A stretch of DNA of 64,000 nt from Armatimonadia bacterium (GTDB lineage: Bacteria > Armatimonadota > Zipacnadia > Zipacnadales > JABUFB01), in the NCBI GenBank assembly GCA_039679385.1, contig JBDKVB010000138.1, positions 78,974-142,973 of the forward strand, written 5' to 3'. A program made the translations under genes and the position numbers. This document shows, piece after piece, positions 45,257-52,723 of the stretch (the stretch's first letter is position 1; each line of letters starts with the position of its first letter). The notes under the pieces were generated by a model. That model was not told the DNA's origin. It made no database searches and saw only the letters and a program-made list of their open reading frames with translations.

Positions 45257-45868
45257 ATGACGGAACAGGGAAAGCCTGGGGTGCGCCGGCTGGTTGTGGC
45301 AACGCGCAACGAGGGCAAGCGGAAGGAACTGGCGGAGCTCCTCGCCGACCTGGGAGTAGAGGTGCTGTCCTTGGCCGACTTCCCGGAGGCGCCGGAGGTG
45401 GAGGAGCCCTACGAGACCTTCGCCGAGAACGCTGCTGAGAAGGCGACCGTGATTGCCCGCGAGACCGGCGAGTGGGCTGTGGCGGATGACAGCGGTCTTG
45501 TGGTTGATGCGCTCGGTGGCGAGCCAGGGGTGCACTCCAGTCGCCTTGCGGCCACGGATGCTGAACGAATCGCCTGGATTCTCGGGCACATGGCACAGGT
45601 GGCGGAGGAGAGTCGGCAGGCCCACTTCACTTGCGTCGTCGCGCTGGCCTCGCCGGAGGGTCTGGTCGGCGAGTGGGAAGGTGCGGTGCAGGGCACTATC
45701 GCGCAAGAGCCTGCGGGGACGGAAGGCTTTGGGTTTGACCCCGTGTTCTACTACCCGCCGGCCGGAAAGACCTTCGCGCAGATGTCACGGCAGGAGAAGA
45801 GTGCTGTGAGTCACCGCGGTCGGGCCCTGGTTCGCTTCCGGGAGGCTTTCGGCGCCTTCTGCGAGTAG
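45257..45868 (+). CDS. rdgB: RdgB/HAM1 non-canonical purine NTP pyrophosphatase
   Basis: This 203-residue house-cleaning enzyme hydrolyses dITP, XTP and ITP to monophosphates, keeping them out of DNA. Motifs are VVATRNEGKRKEL, WAVADDSGLVVDALGG, GFGFDPVFYYP and SHRGRALVRF, all in canonical order. ATG at 45257 is preceded by CAGGAGAGG. It lies upstream of pspA (151 bases) and downstream of a Gfo/Idh gene. No link with PspA is known. Confidence 0.95.
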   Translation: MTEQGKPGVRRLVVATRNEGKRKELAELLADLGVEVLSLADFPEAPEVEEPYETFAENAAEKATVIARETGEWAVADDSGLVVDALGGEPGVHSSRLAATDAERIAWILGHMAQVAEESRQAHFTCVVALASPEGLVGEWEGAVQGTIAQEPAGTEGFGFDPVFYYPPAGKTFAQMSRQEKSAVSHRGRALVRFREAFGAFCE

Positions 45869-46019
45869 GCAAGTGAGACCGAATCCCGGCGGAAGGGGCC
45901 ATCGGGGCATCTGCTAAGCAGGATTCAAGAGGTCGCGAAGAGAATTCCCTTGTATCGAGCGGCTGCCCCCGGGTGGGCGCGCCGTCTGATTGTGGATACA
46001 ACGAAGGAGACCAACTCGC

Positions 46020-46862
46020 ATGTGGAACCGCATCAAGCGGCTGTTTCGCGCTATGTTCGGCTGGCTCATTGGTGGGGCCGAGAATCCCGAACTGGTCCTG
46101 CGCCAGCTTCGCGACGACCTGCGCAACAAGATCCCGGAGCTGAACCGGCAGGTGGCCGAGGTTATCAAGCACGAGAAGATGCTCGAGATGCAACTGGAGC
46201 GGCAGACCCAGACCGTCGTCACCTTGCAGCCGCAGGTGGAGGCCGCTGTGAAGGCCGGGCCGGGGCGTAAGGAGGCTGCGAAGGCGTTGATCGTGCAGCT
46301 CCAGTCCTCCCAGGCCGAGATGGCAGAGACGCAGGCGGCCCTTCAGAAGGCGAAGGAGAACTCGGCCCAGATGCTGCAGATGCGCACGGCCTTCGAGCAG
46401 AAGGTGCGTCAGCAGATGCAGGAGGCCATGCGCCAGATCTCGCGGTACAAGCGTGCCGAGGCCGAGAAGGAAATGGCCGAGATCATGGGGAGCTTCGAGG
46501 TTGGGGATGAGGCCGACGAGCTCCAGCGGATGACAGAGAAGGTCGACGAGAAGTTGGCACGGGCGGAGGCCCGGCTGCAGGTCTCGTCCTCGAGCGTCGA
46601 CAACCAGATCGCCCAGATCCAGGTGGAAGCGTCGACCGATTCCGCCGAACTGGCCTACCAGGAGTACCAGCGTCAGCTCGGCCTGACTCCGGAGACCCCT
46701 GCGGCGGAGCAGCCGGCCAAGACGATGGAGGCGATTCCAGTGGCTCCTGCGACGCCGCCTGCAGCGCCACCGGCAGCACCGCCTCCGGGCCAGAAGCGGG
46801 AGGAAGCCCAGCAGGATGTGAACTGGGCTCAGCAGAACACGGACTCCCAGCAGCAGCAGTAG
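46020..46862 (+). CDS. pspA: PspA/IM30 (Vipp1) family membrane-remodelling protein
   Basis: This is a 280-residue protein. An amphipathic N-terminal helix (MWNRIKRLFRAMFGWLIGG) is followed by a long, charged coiled-coil region (residues about 25-215). A Pro/Ala-rich, Gln-rich tail of about 55 residues, longer than in typical PspA (about 222 residues), closes the protein. PspA and Vipp1 bind stressed membranes and belong to the ESCRT-III superfamily, forming rods and rings. ATG at 46020 has GAAGGAGA upstream. The next gene on the strand encodes a classical AAA+ ATPase 173 bases downstream. No PspF, PspB or PspC gene is seen. The tail could recruit a partner, which is an inference. Confidence 0.9.
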   Translation: MWNRIKRLFRAMFGWLIGGAENPELVLRQLRDDLRNKIPELNRQVAEVIKHEKMLEMQLERQTQTVVTLQPQVEAAVKAGPGRKEAAKALIVQLQSSQAEMAETQAALQKAKENSAQMLQMRTAFEQKVRQQMQEAMRQISRYKRAEAEKEMAEIMGSFEVGDEADELQRMTEKVDEKLARAEARLQVSSSSVDNQIAQIQVEASTDSAELAYQEYQRQLGLTPETPAAEQPAKTMEAIPVAPATPPAAPPAAPPPGQKREEAQQDVNWAQQNTDSQQQQ

Positions 46863-47035
46863 CCACGACCCCGGGCGGATGGCCCGGCTGAGGGTGGAGA
46901 GCACTTCGCGCCCGGACCTGGTCTGCGGTCCTTGTCTGCCGCATCGGGTCCGGGCGTTGCAGCTTTGAGAGGAAGGGTGCCGAGAGCGTCTATCTTCGCG
47001 AAGGGAGCGGGCGAAGGCCCGGTGGACCGCAATCC

Positions 47036-48730
47036 ATGAGTACCTCCGACACAGCCCCGTGGGTGCAGCAGATCAGGGATAGCTTCACCTCGGCGGGCGC
47101 TTCGGTGTTCCTGATCCACGGCGTACGCGACCGCTTTCCCTATGGTGGCGCCTATCTTCCCCTGCCCACCTTCCTGCACCACGCCTTCTGCGCAGACAAG
47201 CTCACGGTGTTCTACGACATCAGTGAGGGACTCCGCTTCGCCCGGCCGGAGGACGAGAACGTCTTCAAGGCCTTCCTGGGCGTCTACCGCGCTCAGACCG
47301 GTCGGCCCTCGGAGGAAGACCTCATCAAGCCCGGCGTCGCGATTCCACTGCTCCAGGAGTTTCTCTTCGGACGCGACAACGTGGCACTGGTGATCGACTA
47401 TGTGGACAAGGTTGCACCTCGGGATGAGCCGCGGTTCATGACCTTCGAGGAGCGCCGTGTCGTCTCGATGCTGCGACGCTGGTCGGACGATCCGCGTCTG
47501 CTGCGTCGCAACAGCTTCGTCTTCCTGCTGTGCGAGTCGCTGGCCGACGTGAACGAGGAGCTGTACAGCCGGGGCTCGCGGACCGAAGTGGTCGAGATCC
47601 CGATGCCGGACGCTGCCGAGCGCGAGGCCTTTGTGGGCGATGAGCTCGAGCAGCTAGCCGAGGCCAAGCCGGAGCTTGAGATGTCGCCGCAGGTGCTCGC
47701 GAGCATCACCAACGGCCTGTCGCGGGTGCAGATCGGGGCTCTCCTGCGCAGTGCCGGCCGACAGAAGCAGCCGGTCGGCTTCGGCCTGACGGGGAAGTGG
47801 AAACGGGCGGCGATCGAGCGGGAGATCGGTGAGCTGGTGGAGTTCACGTCGCCGCAGTTCGGTCTCGATGCGCTGGCCGGGGTGGACCTTCAGAAACAGA
47901 TCCTGATCCGGACGGCGGAGGCGCTGCGCTCGGGCAAGACGGCGGTCGTGCCCAAGGGGATACTGCTCACCGGCCCTCCAGGTTGTGGGAAGACCTTCTG
48001 CATGGAGTGCTTTGCCCACGACTGCGGGATTCCCTTTGTGCAGTTGAGGAACGTCTTCAGCAAGTACGTGGGATCGACCGAGGCGAACCTGGAGAAGCTG
48101 TTCTACCATCTCGAGGCGCTCTCGCCGGTGTTCGTGTTCATCGACGAGTTCGACCAGTCCTACGGCCGCCGTGTTACCAGCGACAGTGACAGTGGTGTGT
48201 CGCGGCGGGTCTTCGGGATGTTCAACAACTTCCTCAGCGATGAGCGGCACCAGGGCAAGATCCTGTTTGGGGCTGCGACGAACAGGCCGGACCTGATCGA
48301 CCCCTCGACAATGCGCGCAGGCAGGTTTGACCTCAAGCTGCCCTTCCTGCTCCCGGACCGCACGGCACGTGAGGCAATCCTCCAGGTGAGCCTGCGAAGT
48401 CTGCAGGTCGCGCATGACATCAGCGACTTCGGTGAGGCGGCAGAGAAGACCCAGGGGTACTCGGGGGCCGACCTGAAGGAGATCGTGCGAATCGCCCAGC
48501 GGCGAGCGGTCTTCGATGGCCGGGAGAGGGTCACCGGCGACGATGTGATGTATGCGGTCGGCGACTACATCACCCCCACGGTCAGTCGGGGCGACGAGAT
48601 ACGGCTCATGGAACTGCAGGCCGTCTTGTCGTGCACTTCCCGAGCGCTGCTTCCCGCCGAGTATGTGAAGGGCGTCGAGGATGGCAGCCTGCGCCGCGAA
48701 CTCGGACGGCTTGAACTGACGGTGTCCTGA
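47036..48730 (+). CDS. Classical-clade AAA+ ATPase (FtsH/Vps4/Ycf46-like)
   Basis: This is a 564-residue ATPase. Residues about 25-245 look like a degenerate AAA module without a Walker A motif (VALVIDYVDK, FVFLLCESLADVNEELY). Residues about 275-560 form a complete classical AAA module: Walker A GPPGCGKT at 313-320, the probable pore-loop aromatic Tyr344 in SKYVGSTEANLEKLF, Walker B VFVFIDEFD near 365-373, sensor 1 Asn416 in AATNRPDLID and arginine-finger candidates in MRAGRFD. The double architecture resembles Ycf46-type proteins. It follows pspA on the same strand, and Vps4 ATPases act on ESCRT-III polymers, so it may act on PspA. No membrane segments or protease domain were seen. Confidence 0.85.
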   Translation: MSTSDTAPWVQQIRDSFTSAGASVFLIHGVRDRFPYGGAYLPLPTFLHHAFCADKLTVFYDISEGLRFARPEDENVFKAFLGVYRAQTGRPSEEDLIKPGVAIPLLQEFLFGRDNVALVIDYVDKVAPRDEPRFMTFEERRVVSMLRRWSDDPRLLRRNSFVFLLCESLADVNEELYSRGSRTEVVEIPMPDAAEREAFVGDELEQLAEAKPELEMSPQVLASITNGLSRVQIGALLRSAGRQKQPVGFGLTGKWKRAAIEREIGELVEFTSPQFGLDALAGVDLQKQILIRTAEALRSGKTAVVPKGILLTGPPGCGKTFCMECFAHDCGIPFVQLRNVFSKYVGSTEANLEKLFYHLEALSPVFVFIDEFDQSYGRRVTSDSDSGVSRRVFGMFNNFLSDERHQGKILFGAATNRPDLIDPSTMRAGRFDLKLPFLLPDRTAREAILQVSLRSLQVAHDISDFGEAAEKTQGYSGADLKEIVRIAQRRAVFDGRERVTGDDVMYAVGDYITPTVSRGDEIRLMELQAVLSCTSRALLPAEYVKGVEDGSLRRELGRLELTVS

Positions 48731-48771
48731 GTCTATCCACAGAGCGACTTCCGGGCCGGCGATCGGCCTGC

Positions 48772-49377
48772 GTGAGTGAGGTGCAGGCAGGGCCTTTTGG
48801 GATGCAGACAGACTCGCCAGGTGAGGACAGGCCGGGCGGTCCCGGTGCGCGGAGGATCGGCCTGCGTGCAGTGCTCGTGGGTGTCGGTGTGTGCGTGGTG
48901 GTGGCCCTGGGGTTGTGGGCGGGCACGGGAAGGGCCATCACTCACGCGGTCGCGGCTCATCAGCAACGAACCTGCCTGAGCAACCTGCGCCAGCTTGGCC
49001 TCGGCTGTCTCGTGTACTGTGTGGACTACAGCGGGCCCTTTCCCGATGGGCGTGTGTGGTCCGACCTGACCTTGCCCTATGTGCTGAGCCTGCGGATGTA
49101 CCAGTGCCCGAGCCTGCCTGACAGCCCCTGCGGGTATGCGTACAACTCGGCGCTTGGCGGCGCGTCAGAGGAGAAGCTACGAGTGCCGGACCAGGTGGCG
49201 ATGCTCTTCGACGGCAAAGGTGGGTGGAATGACAGCGGGGGAGCGGAGCGGGTCGTCGAGCGGCATGAGGGGTTCAACTGCACCTTCGCCGACGGTCATG
49301 CAGAACTGGTACGAGGCACCCACGAGGTGGTGTGGATGCCTCGCTACAGTCAAGACCTCAGGCCTCAGCCCAGGTAG
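48772..49377 (+). CDS. Pseudopilin-like H-x-DG secreted/membrane protein
   Basis: This is a 201-residue protein with one N-terminal hydrophobic segment (about residues 30-50, AVLVGVGVCVVVALGLWAG). It is followed by AAHQQRTCLSNLRQLGLG, typical of prepilin-like proteins of Planctomycetes and Armatimonadetes, and ends with a H-x-DG motif (RHEGFNCTFADGHAE). Two Cys pairs could form disulfides. GTG at 48772 is the longest start; ATG at 48802 is also possible, with AGGCAGGG upstream. It lies 41 bases after the AAA+ gene and overlaps a convergent small gene by 13 bases. The function is not assigned. Confidence 0.6.
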   Translation: MSEVQAGPFGMQTDSPGEDRPGGPGARRIGLRAVLVGVGVCVVVALGLWAGTGRAITHAVAAHQQRTCLSNLRQLGLGCLVYCVDYSGPFPDGRVWSDLTLPYVLSLRMYQCPSLPDSPCGYAYNSALGGASEEKLRVPDQVAMLFDGKGGWNDSGGAERVVERHEGFNCTFADGHAELVRGTHEVVWMPRYSQDLRPQPR

Positions 49378-49601
49378 TGCCAGGCCATGTCCACGACACG
49401 GCCGCCCTCGAAAGTGAAGGTCTTGCGCCAGCGAGAGTCGTCGCCACCGGCGCGGACAGTGCACTCCATGGTCAGCTTGCCCTCGCCATCCTCCACGTCG
49501 TTGACCTCGATGTCGTAGCGCACCAGGGTCTCCCCATACTGGCTGCGCAGGTACCTGGCACACTCGCTCACAAGTTGCTTCTCGGTTGTCTCGGTGCTCA
49601 T
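49365..49601 (-). CDS. Small conserved-looking cytoplasmic protein, unknown
   Basis: This is a 78-residue protein, not recognised. It has no signal or membrane segment. Its mixture of a helix (EKQLVSECARYLRSQYGE) and beta strands (YDIEVNDVEDGEGKLTMECTV, KTFTFEGGRVVDMAW) suggests a small alpha/beta fold of the NTF2-like or ferredoxin-like type. The ATG at 49601 is preceded by GGGAGCAGAGC. It follows the corrinoid methyl-transfer operon on the same strand (116 bases from the previous stop) and might be a small accessory protein, but there is no direct evidence. Confidence 0.5.
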   Translation of the reverse strand: MSTETTEKQLVSECARYLRSQYGETLVRYDIEVNDVEDGEGKLTMECTVRAGGDDSRWRKTFTFEGGRVVDMAWHYLG

Positions 49602-49717
49602 TGCTCTGCTCCCGTTGGTGTATGCTCCCACGCTGACTGTGACTAAGCCCCGAGTATACCTCGCCGCGCGCAACTGCGCCAACAGGTTCGGGGGCTCGTT
49701 GAGTCCTTCGGCCCGCG

Positions 49718-50764
49718 TCATTGAGCCCCGAGGAGCGACGCTGCGGCCATGGCCTGGAGGTGCCTCGTGGGAGTCCCGGCAAGCACACCGCAGGCAGGTG
49801 CGAGGATGTCTGCACCCCAGCCCAGCGCCTTGCGGGAGGCAAACATGATGACCTCCGGCGGGCCGGCCTCCAGGAGTCGGGCACTCAGGTTGCCCATGAG
49901 ACGCTGGTGGTTCAGCACCGCGCGGGCCTCGCGAAGGTCGGCCAACTCGTCAAGGCTAACAGCCTCGGCCTTCGTCTCGGCAAGGGCCGGCAGGATGGTG
50001 TGCGGGTTGCCGCAGAGGTGCAGGATCACCGGCGCGCCGGCTGCGTGGAGGGTGTCGATGAGACGCGCAAGGTAGGGCTCGGCGAACTCCCGGTAGCGGT
50101 CGGGGCCGAGGATCTCACCCGTCGCCGTCGGGTCGGCGATCGTCAGGAGATCCGCACCGGCCCTGATCTGCTCGACCGCGAAGCCCTCCAGGAAGCTGGT
50201 CACGTAGTCCAGGAGCCTGTGCACCGAATCGGGCTGCCGTCGCAGGGCCCGCAGGAGCAGGGACGCCTCAAGAAGCTGCCCGGCCAGGCTGACGGGACCC
50301 ACGAGGCTGCCAACCAGCGCCAACTCGGGAGCCTCCGCACGGGCCAGGCGAAGAGCCTCTAGCACGACAGGTCGCCGATCCCTGTCAGGAGGAAGCTGCG
50401 CTCGCCGAAGCGCAGCCTCGACCGCAAGGGCCGGTTGGGTGGCCCGGTCGCCCTGAAGGAGCGGCTCGTGCAGGATGCGGGGCTGAACCTGGCTGTCGCC
50501 CAGATTCACGGTGGCACCAAGGGCCTCGGCCTCGACGGTCATGCAGAAAGGCACGCCGACATTGTCAAAGCCCGTGGCGCGTGCCATCGCCACGGCCAGC
50601 GTCGCCATCGCCTTCGCGTCCGTGTGGGCCTCGGGCCACCAGCATCCCGTCTGCTCCATCACCTCGGTGACGGCGAAGGACATCATCCCACCCGGGCACA
50701 GCACCGGCGGGTGTGGGGCGGGTTCACCGCGCAGGCACCGAAGCGTCAGGTCTCGTGAGGTCAC
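49718..50764 (-). CDS. URO-D/MtaA-like methyltransferase (second copy)
   Basis: This 348-residue TIM-barrel protein is of the uroporphyrinogen decarboxylase superfamily, the group of MtaA/MtbA methylcorrinoid:coenzyme M methyltransferases and some O-demethylases. The zinc-ligand pattern of this branch is present: VILHLCGN with His and Cys, and a second Cys in LAPACGVLAG. GTG at 50764 is chosen because it overlaps the preceding gene's stop (GTGA) and the family pattern starts right there; GTG at 50794 is also open. It is third in the corrinoid cassette. It could be the methyl-acceptor partner or a substrate-specific methyltransferase. True heme-pathway HemE is unlikely because of the zinc motif and context. 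Confidence 0.8.
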   Translation of the reverse strand: MTSRDLTLRCLRGEPAPHPPVLCPGGMMSFAVTEVMEQTGCWWPEAHTDAKAMATLAVAMARATGFDNVGVPFCMTVEAEALGATVNLGDSQVQPRILHEPLLQGDRATQPALAVEAALRRAQLPPDRDRRPVVLEALRLARAEAPELALVGSLVGPVSLAGQLLEASLLLRALRRQPDSVHRLLDYVTSFLEGFAVEQIRAGADLLTIADPTATGEILGPDRYREFAEPYLARLIDTLHAAGAPVILHLCGNPHTILPALAETKAEAVSLDELADLREARAVLNHQRLMGNLSARLLEAGPPEVIMFASRKALGWGADILAPACGVLAGTPTRHLQAMAAASLLGAQ

Positions 50765-51798
50765 TGCGGCAGCGCCAGCGGGAGCTTGCCCCACTTCTCG
50801 CCGGCGTCCATCATGGCCGTCACGTTCTCGAAGGGTGTGTTGAGCGGGACCTCGCAGCCGCTGGCCAGAATGAACCCGTGGGGATTGTCACCGGCCTTGC
50901 GGAGGCAGTCGATCACCTCGGCCTCGATCTGCTCCGGCGTACCCTCCAGAAGCGTCTGCGCGGGACGGACATTGCCCATGAGCCCCACACGATCCCCGAC
51001 GCGTGCGCGAGCCTCAGCAAGGTCGACCACATCAAGGCTCAGCACATCGCCGCCGGTGTCGGCCAGGGCCTCCAGCAACCGATGGGTCTTGCCACACACG
51101 TGGACGACCGCCGGGAGGCCCTGCGCGTGGATGGCGTCTACGGTTCGCGCCAGGTAGGGGAGAGCGTAGGTGCGGAAGAGCTCCTCGCTGAGCACGCTGC
51201 CGGTCGCCACCGGGTCCACGATCACAGGCACGCCGCCGACTCCCGCACAGGCCTCCACGAACCGCTGCGCAACGACCAGGGAACGGTCGAGGAGCTCGAA
51301 GACCAGGTCGGGATTGCGCCGCAGGTCACGGGCAAGGATGTCCGTGCCACGTAGGCCGGCGGCTGTGGTGAAGGGCGCAGCGAAGCAGCAGCCGACGAAG
51401 ACCTCGTCGCCGACCTGCTCCACGCAGTAACGAATCGCCTCCAGGTAGACGCGCATCCCGTTGTCGCCCCAGGGGTCTGCGTTGATGGTCTTCGTGACGT
51501 CCTCCGGGGAAGCGACCAGGGGCTGGTCGATCCGAGCGGCGTCGTCCTCGGGGTAGTACAGACGAGTGCCCATCGCCTCGGCCAGGACGCCGGTGTCGGT
51601 GAAGATCGTGATCATGTCCTGGTGGTAGAGGCGGTAGGCGGCCACGTGAGCCTGTCCCATCTTGAGGCCGTCGCGCCCATGCTCGCGCACGGTCATCTTG
51701 GCGACGCGGGCTGCATGGTTGAGGAGGAGAGGGACGATGGGGACACGGTCGATGGGCTGTCCGCCAAGCAGCGCTCCGATGCGCTCCTTCGGGGTCAC
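50761..51798 (-). CDS. URO-D/MtaA-like methyltransferase (first copy)
   Basis: This is a 345-residue member of the same superfamily as its neighbour. It starts MTPKERIGALLGGQPIDRVP, the usual family opening. The zinc motif VVHVCGK carries His and Cys, and the later Cys is in LASGCEVPLN. It overlaps the corrinoid protein upstream and the second methyltransferase downstream by four bases each, so all three are made together. Paralogues in one cassette probably divide the work: one moves methyl from a substrate to the corrinoid, the other from the corrinoid to an acceptor. Which does which is not decided by sequence. Confidence 0.82.
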   Translation of the reverse strand: MTPKERIGALLGGQPIDRVPIVPLLLNHAARVAKMTVREHGRDGLKMGQAHVAAYRLYHQDMITIFTDTGVLAEAMGTRLYYPEDDAARIDQPLVASPEDVTKTINADPWGDNGMRVYLEAIRYCVEQVGDEVFVGCCFAAPFTTAAGLRGTDILARDLRRNPDLVFELLDRSLVVAQRFVEACAGVGGVPVIVDPVATGSVLSEELFRTYALPYLARTVDAIHAQGLPAVVHVCGKTHRLLEALADTGGDVLSLDVVDLAEARARVGDRVGLMGNVRPAQTLLEGTPEQIEAEVIDCLRKAGDNPHGFILASGCEVPLNTPFENVTAMMDAGEKWGKLPLALPQ

Positions 51799-52451
51799 TT
51801 GGCCTCACCCACCCAACGACGGACGGTCTCAATGCCCTCGCGGGGGCTTGATCCGTAGGCATCGGCACCGATCTCTGTGCAGAAGGCCCAGGAGACCGGC
51901 GGGCCACCGAGGAGCACCTTGACGCGGTCGCGTATCCCGGCCGCCACAAGGGCATCGACCACGCGCTTCATCCCGTGGCGAGTGGTAGACATGAGCGTGG
52001 AGATGGCGACCACGTCGGCGCCGACCTTGCCGGCTTCCTCGACGAAGCGCTCCACGGGCACGTCGCGACCGAGGTCATGGACCTCGAAGCCTGCGGCCTC
52101 CATCATGACGCGGACGATGTTCTTGCCGATGTCGTGGGTGTCGCCCTCAATGACGCCGATGACGACCTTTGCGCGAGGACCGGAGGCGTCCTCCTTGAGG
52201 TGCGGCTGGAGGACGTCCAGGGCTGCATACATTGCGTCGGAGCACAGCAGGATCTCGGGGACGAAGTACTCTTCCTCGTCGTACTTGACGGATACGACGT
52301 CCATGCCACGGGCAAGGCCCTCGTGGATCGCTTGGTGTGGGTCAAGGCCCGCCTCAAGCGCCTCGTGGGCAAGCCTGACGGCGGCCTCCTCATCCATCTG
52401 AACGACGGCGTCTGCAAGGCCCTGCAAGATGACGGAAGGACTGTCCGGCAT
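51795..52451 (-). CDS. Corrinoid (cobalamin-binding) methyltransferase subunit, MtaC/MtbC-like
   Basis: This 218-residue protein has an N-terminal helical cap (residues 1-90) and a B12-binding Rossmann domain (92-218). The cobalt-ligating histidine is His106 in GDTHDIGKN, the DxHxxG signature. STLMSTTRHGMK and LLGGPPVSWAF are further cobalamin contacts. Such proteins carry methyl groups between two methyltransferases. ATG at 52451 follows AGGAGG at ideal spacing. It is first in a tightly overlapped operon with two URO-D-type methyltransferases. I looked for, but did not find, an upstream cobalamin riboswitch. Confidence 0.9.
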   Translation of the reverse strand: MPDSPSVILQGLADAVVQMDEEAAVRLAHEALEAGLDPHQAIHEGLARGMDVVSVKYDEEEYFVPEILLCSDAMYAALDVLQPHLKEDASGPRAKVVIGVIEGDTHDIGKNIVRVMMEAAGFEVHDLGRDVPVERFVEEAGKVGADVVAISTLMSTTRHGMKRVVDALVAAGIRDRVKVLLGGPPVSWAFCTEIGADAYGSSPREGIETVRRWVGEAK

Positions 52452-52723
52452 GCGGCACCTCCTGTACTGGGCCACAGGCCGGACTGCCCCTCACAGACTG
52501 CTCGGAGGAGGGCTGGACCGGCCGTGGCGTGGGTTGTTTGCGCTAGTGCTGCCCACCCGGGGCAGCGGGGGCATCGTGGCTTCGAAGGACCACATCGCCC
52601 CCTGTGCTCAATGGCGCGGCGAAAGCCTCGAGTCATGCCATGGCCGGCCCATGCCTGTCACCTCCTGCGTTCTGACTGGTTGGCTTCAGAGTTAGGTCGC
52701 TTCAGTGTCAGCAGCTACAAGGG

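Noticed and set aside
46871..46887. CCGGGC/GCCCGG hairpin between pspA and the AAA+ gene
   Set aside because: It is only 6 base pairs and has no T run, so I do not call it a terminator. Read-through from pspA into the AAA+ gene remains plausible.
52452..52723. Possible cobalamin riboswitch upstream of the corrinoid operon
   Set aside because: I looked for a B12-box-like sequence and the expected stem arrangement on the minus strand and did not find either. Only a short 6-base hairpin (52549-52565) is present.
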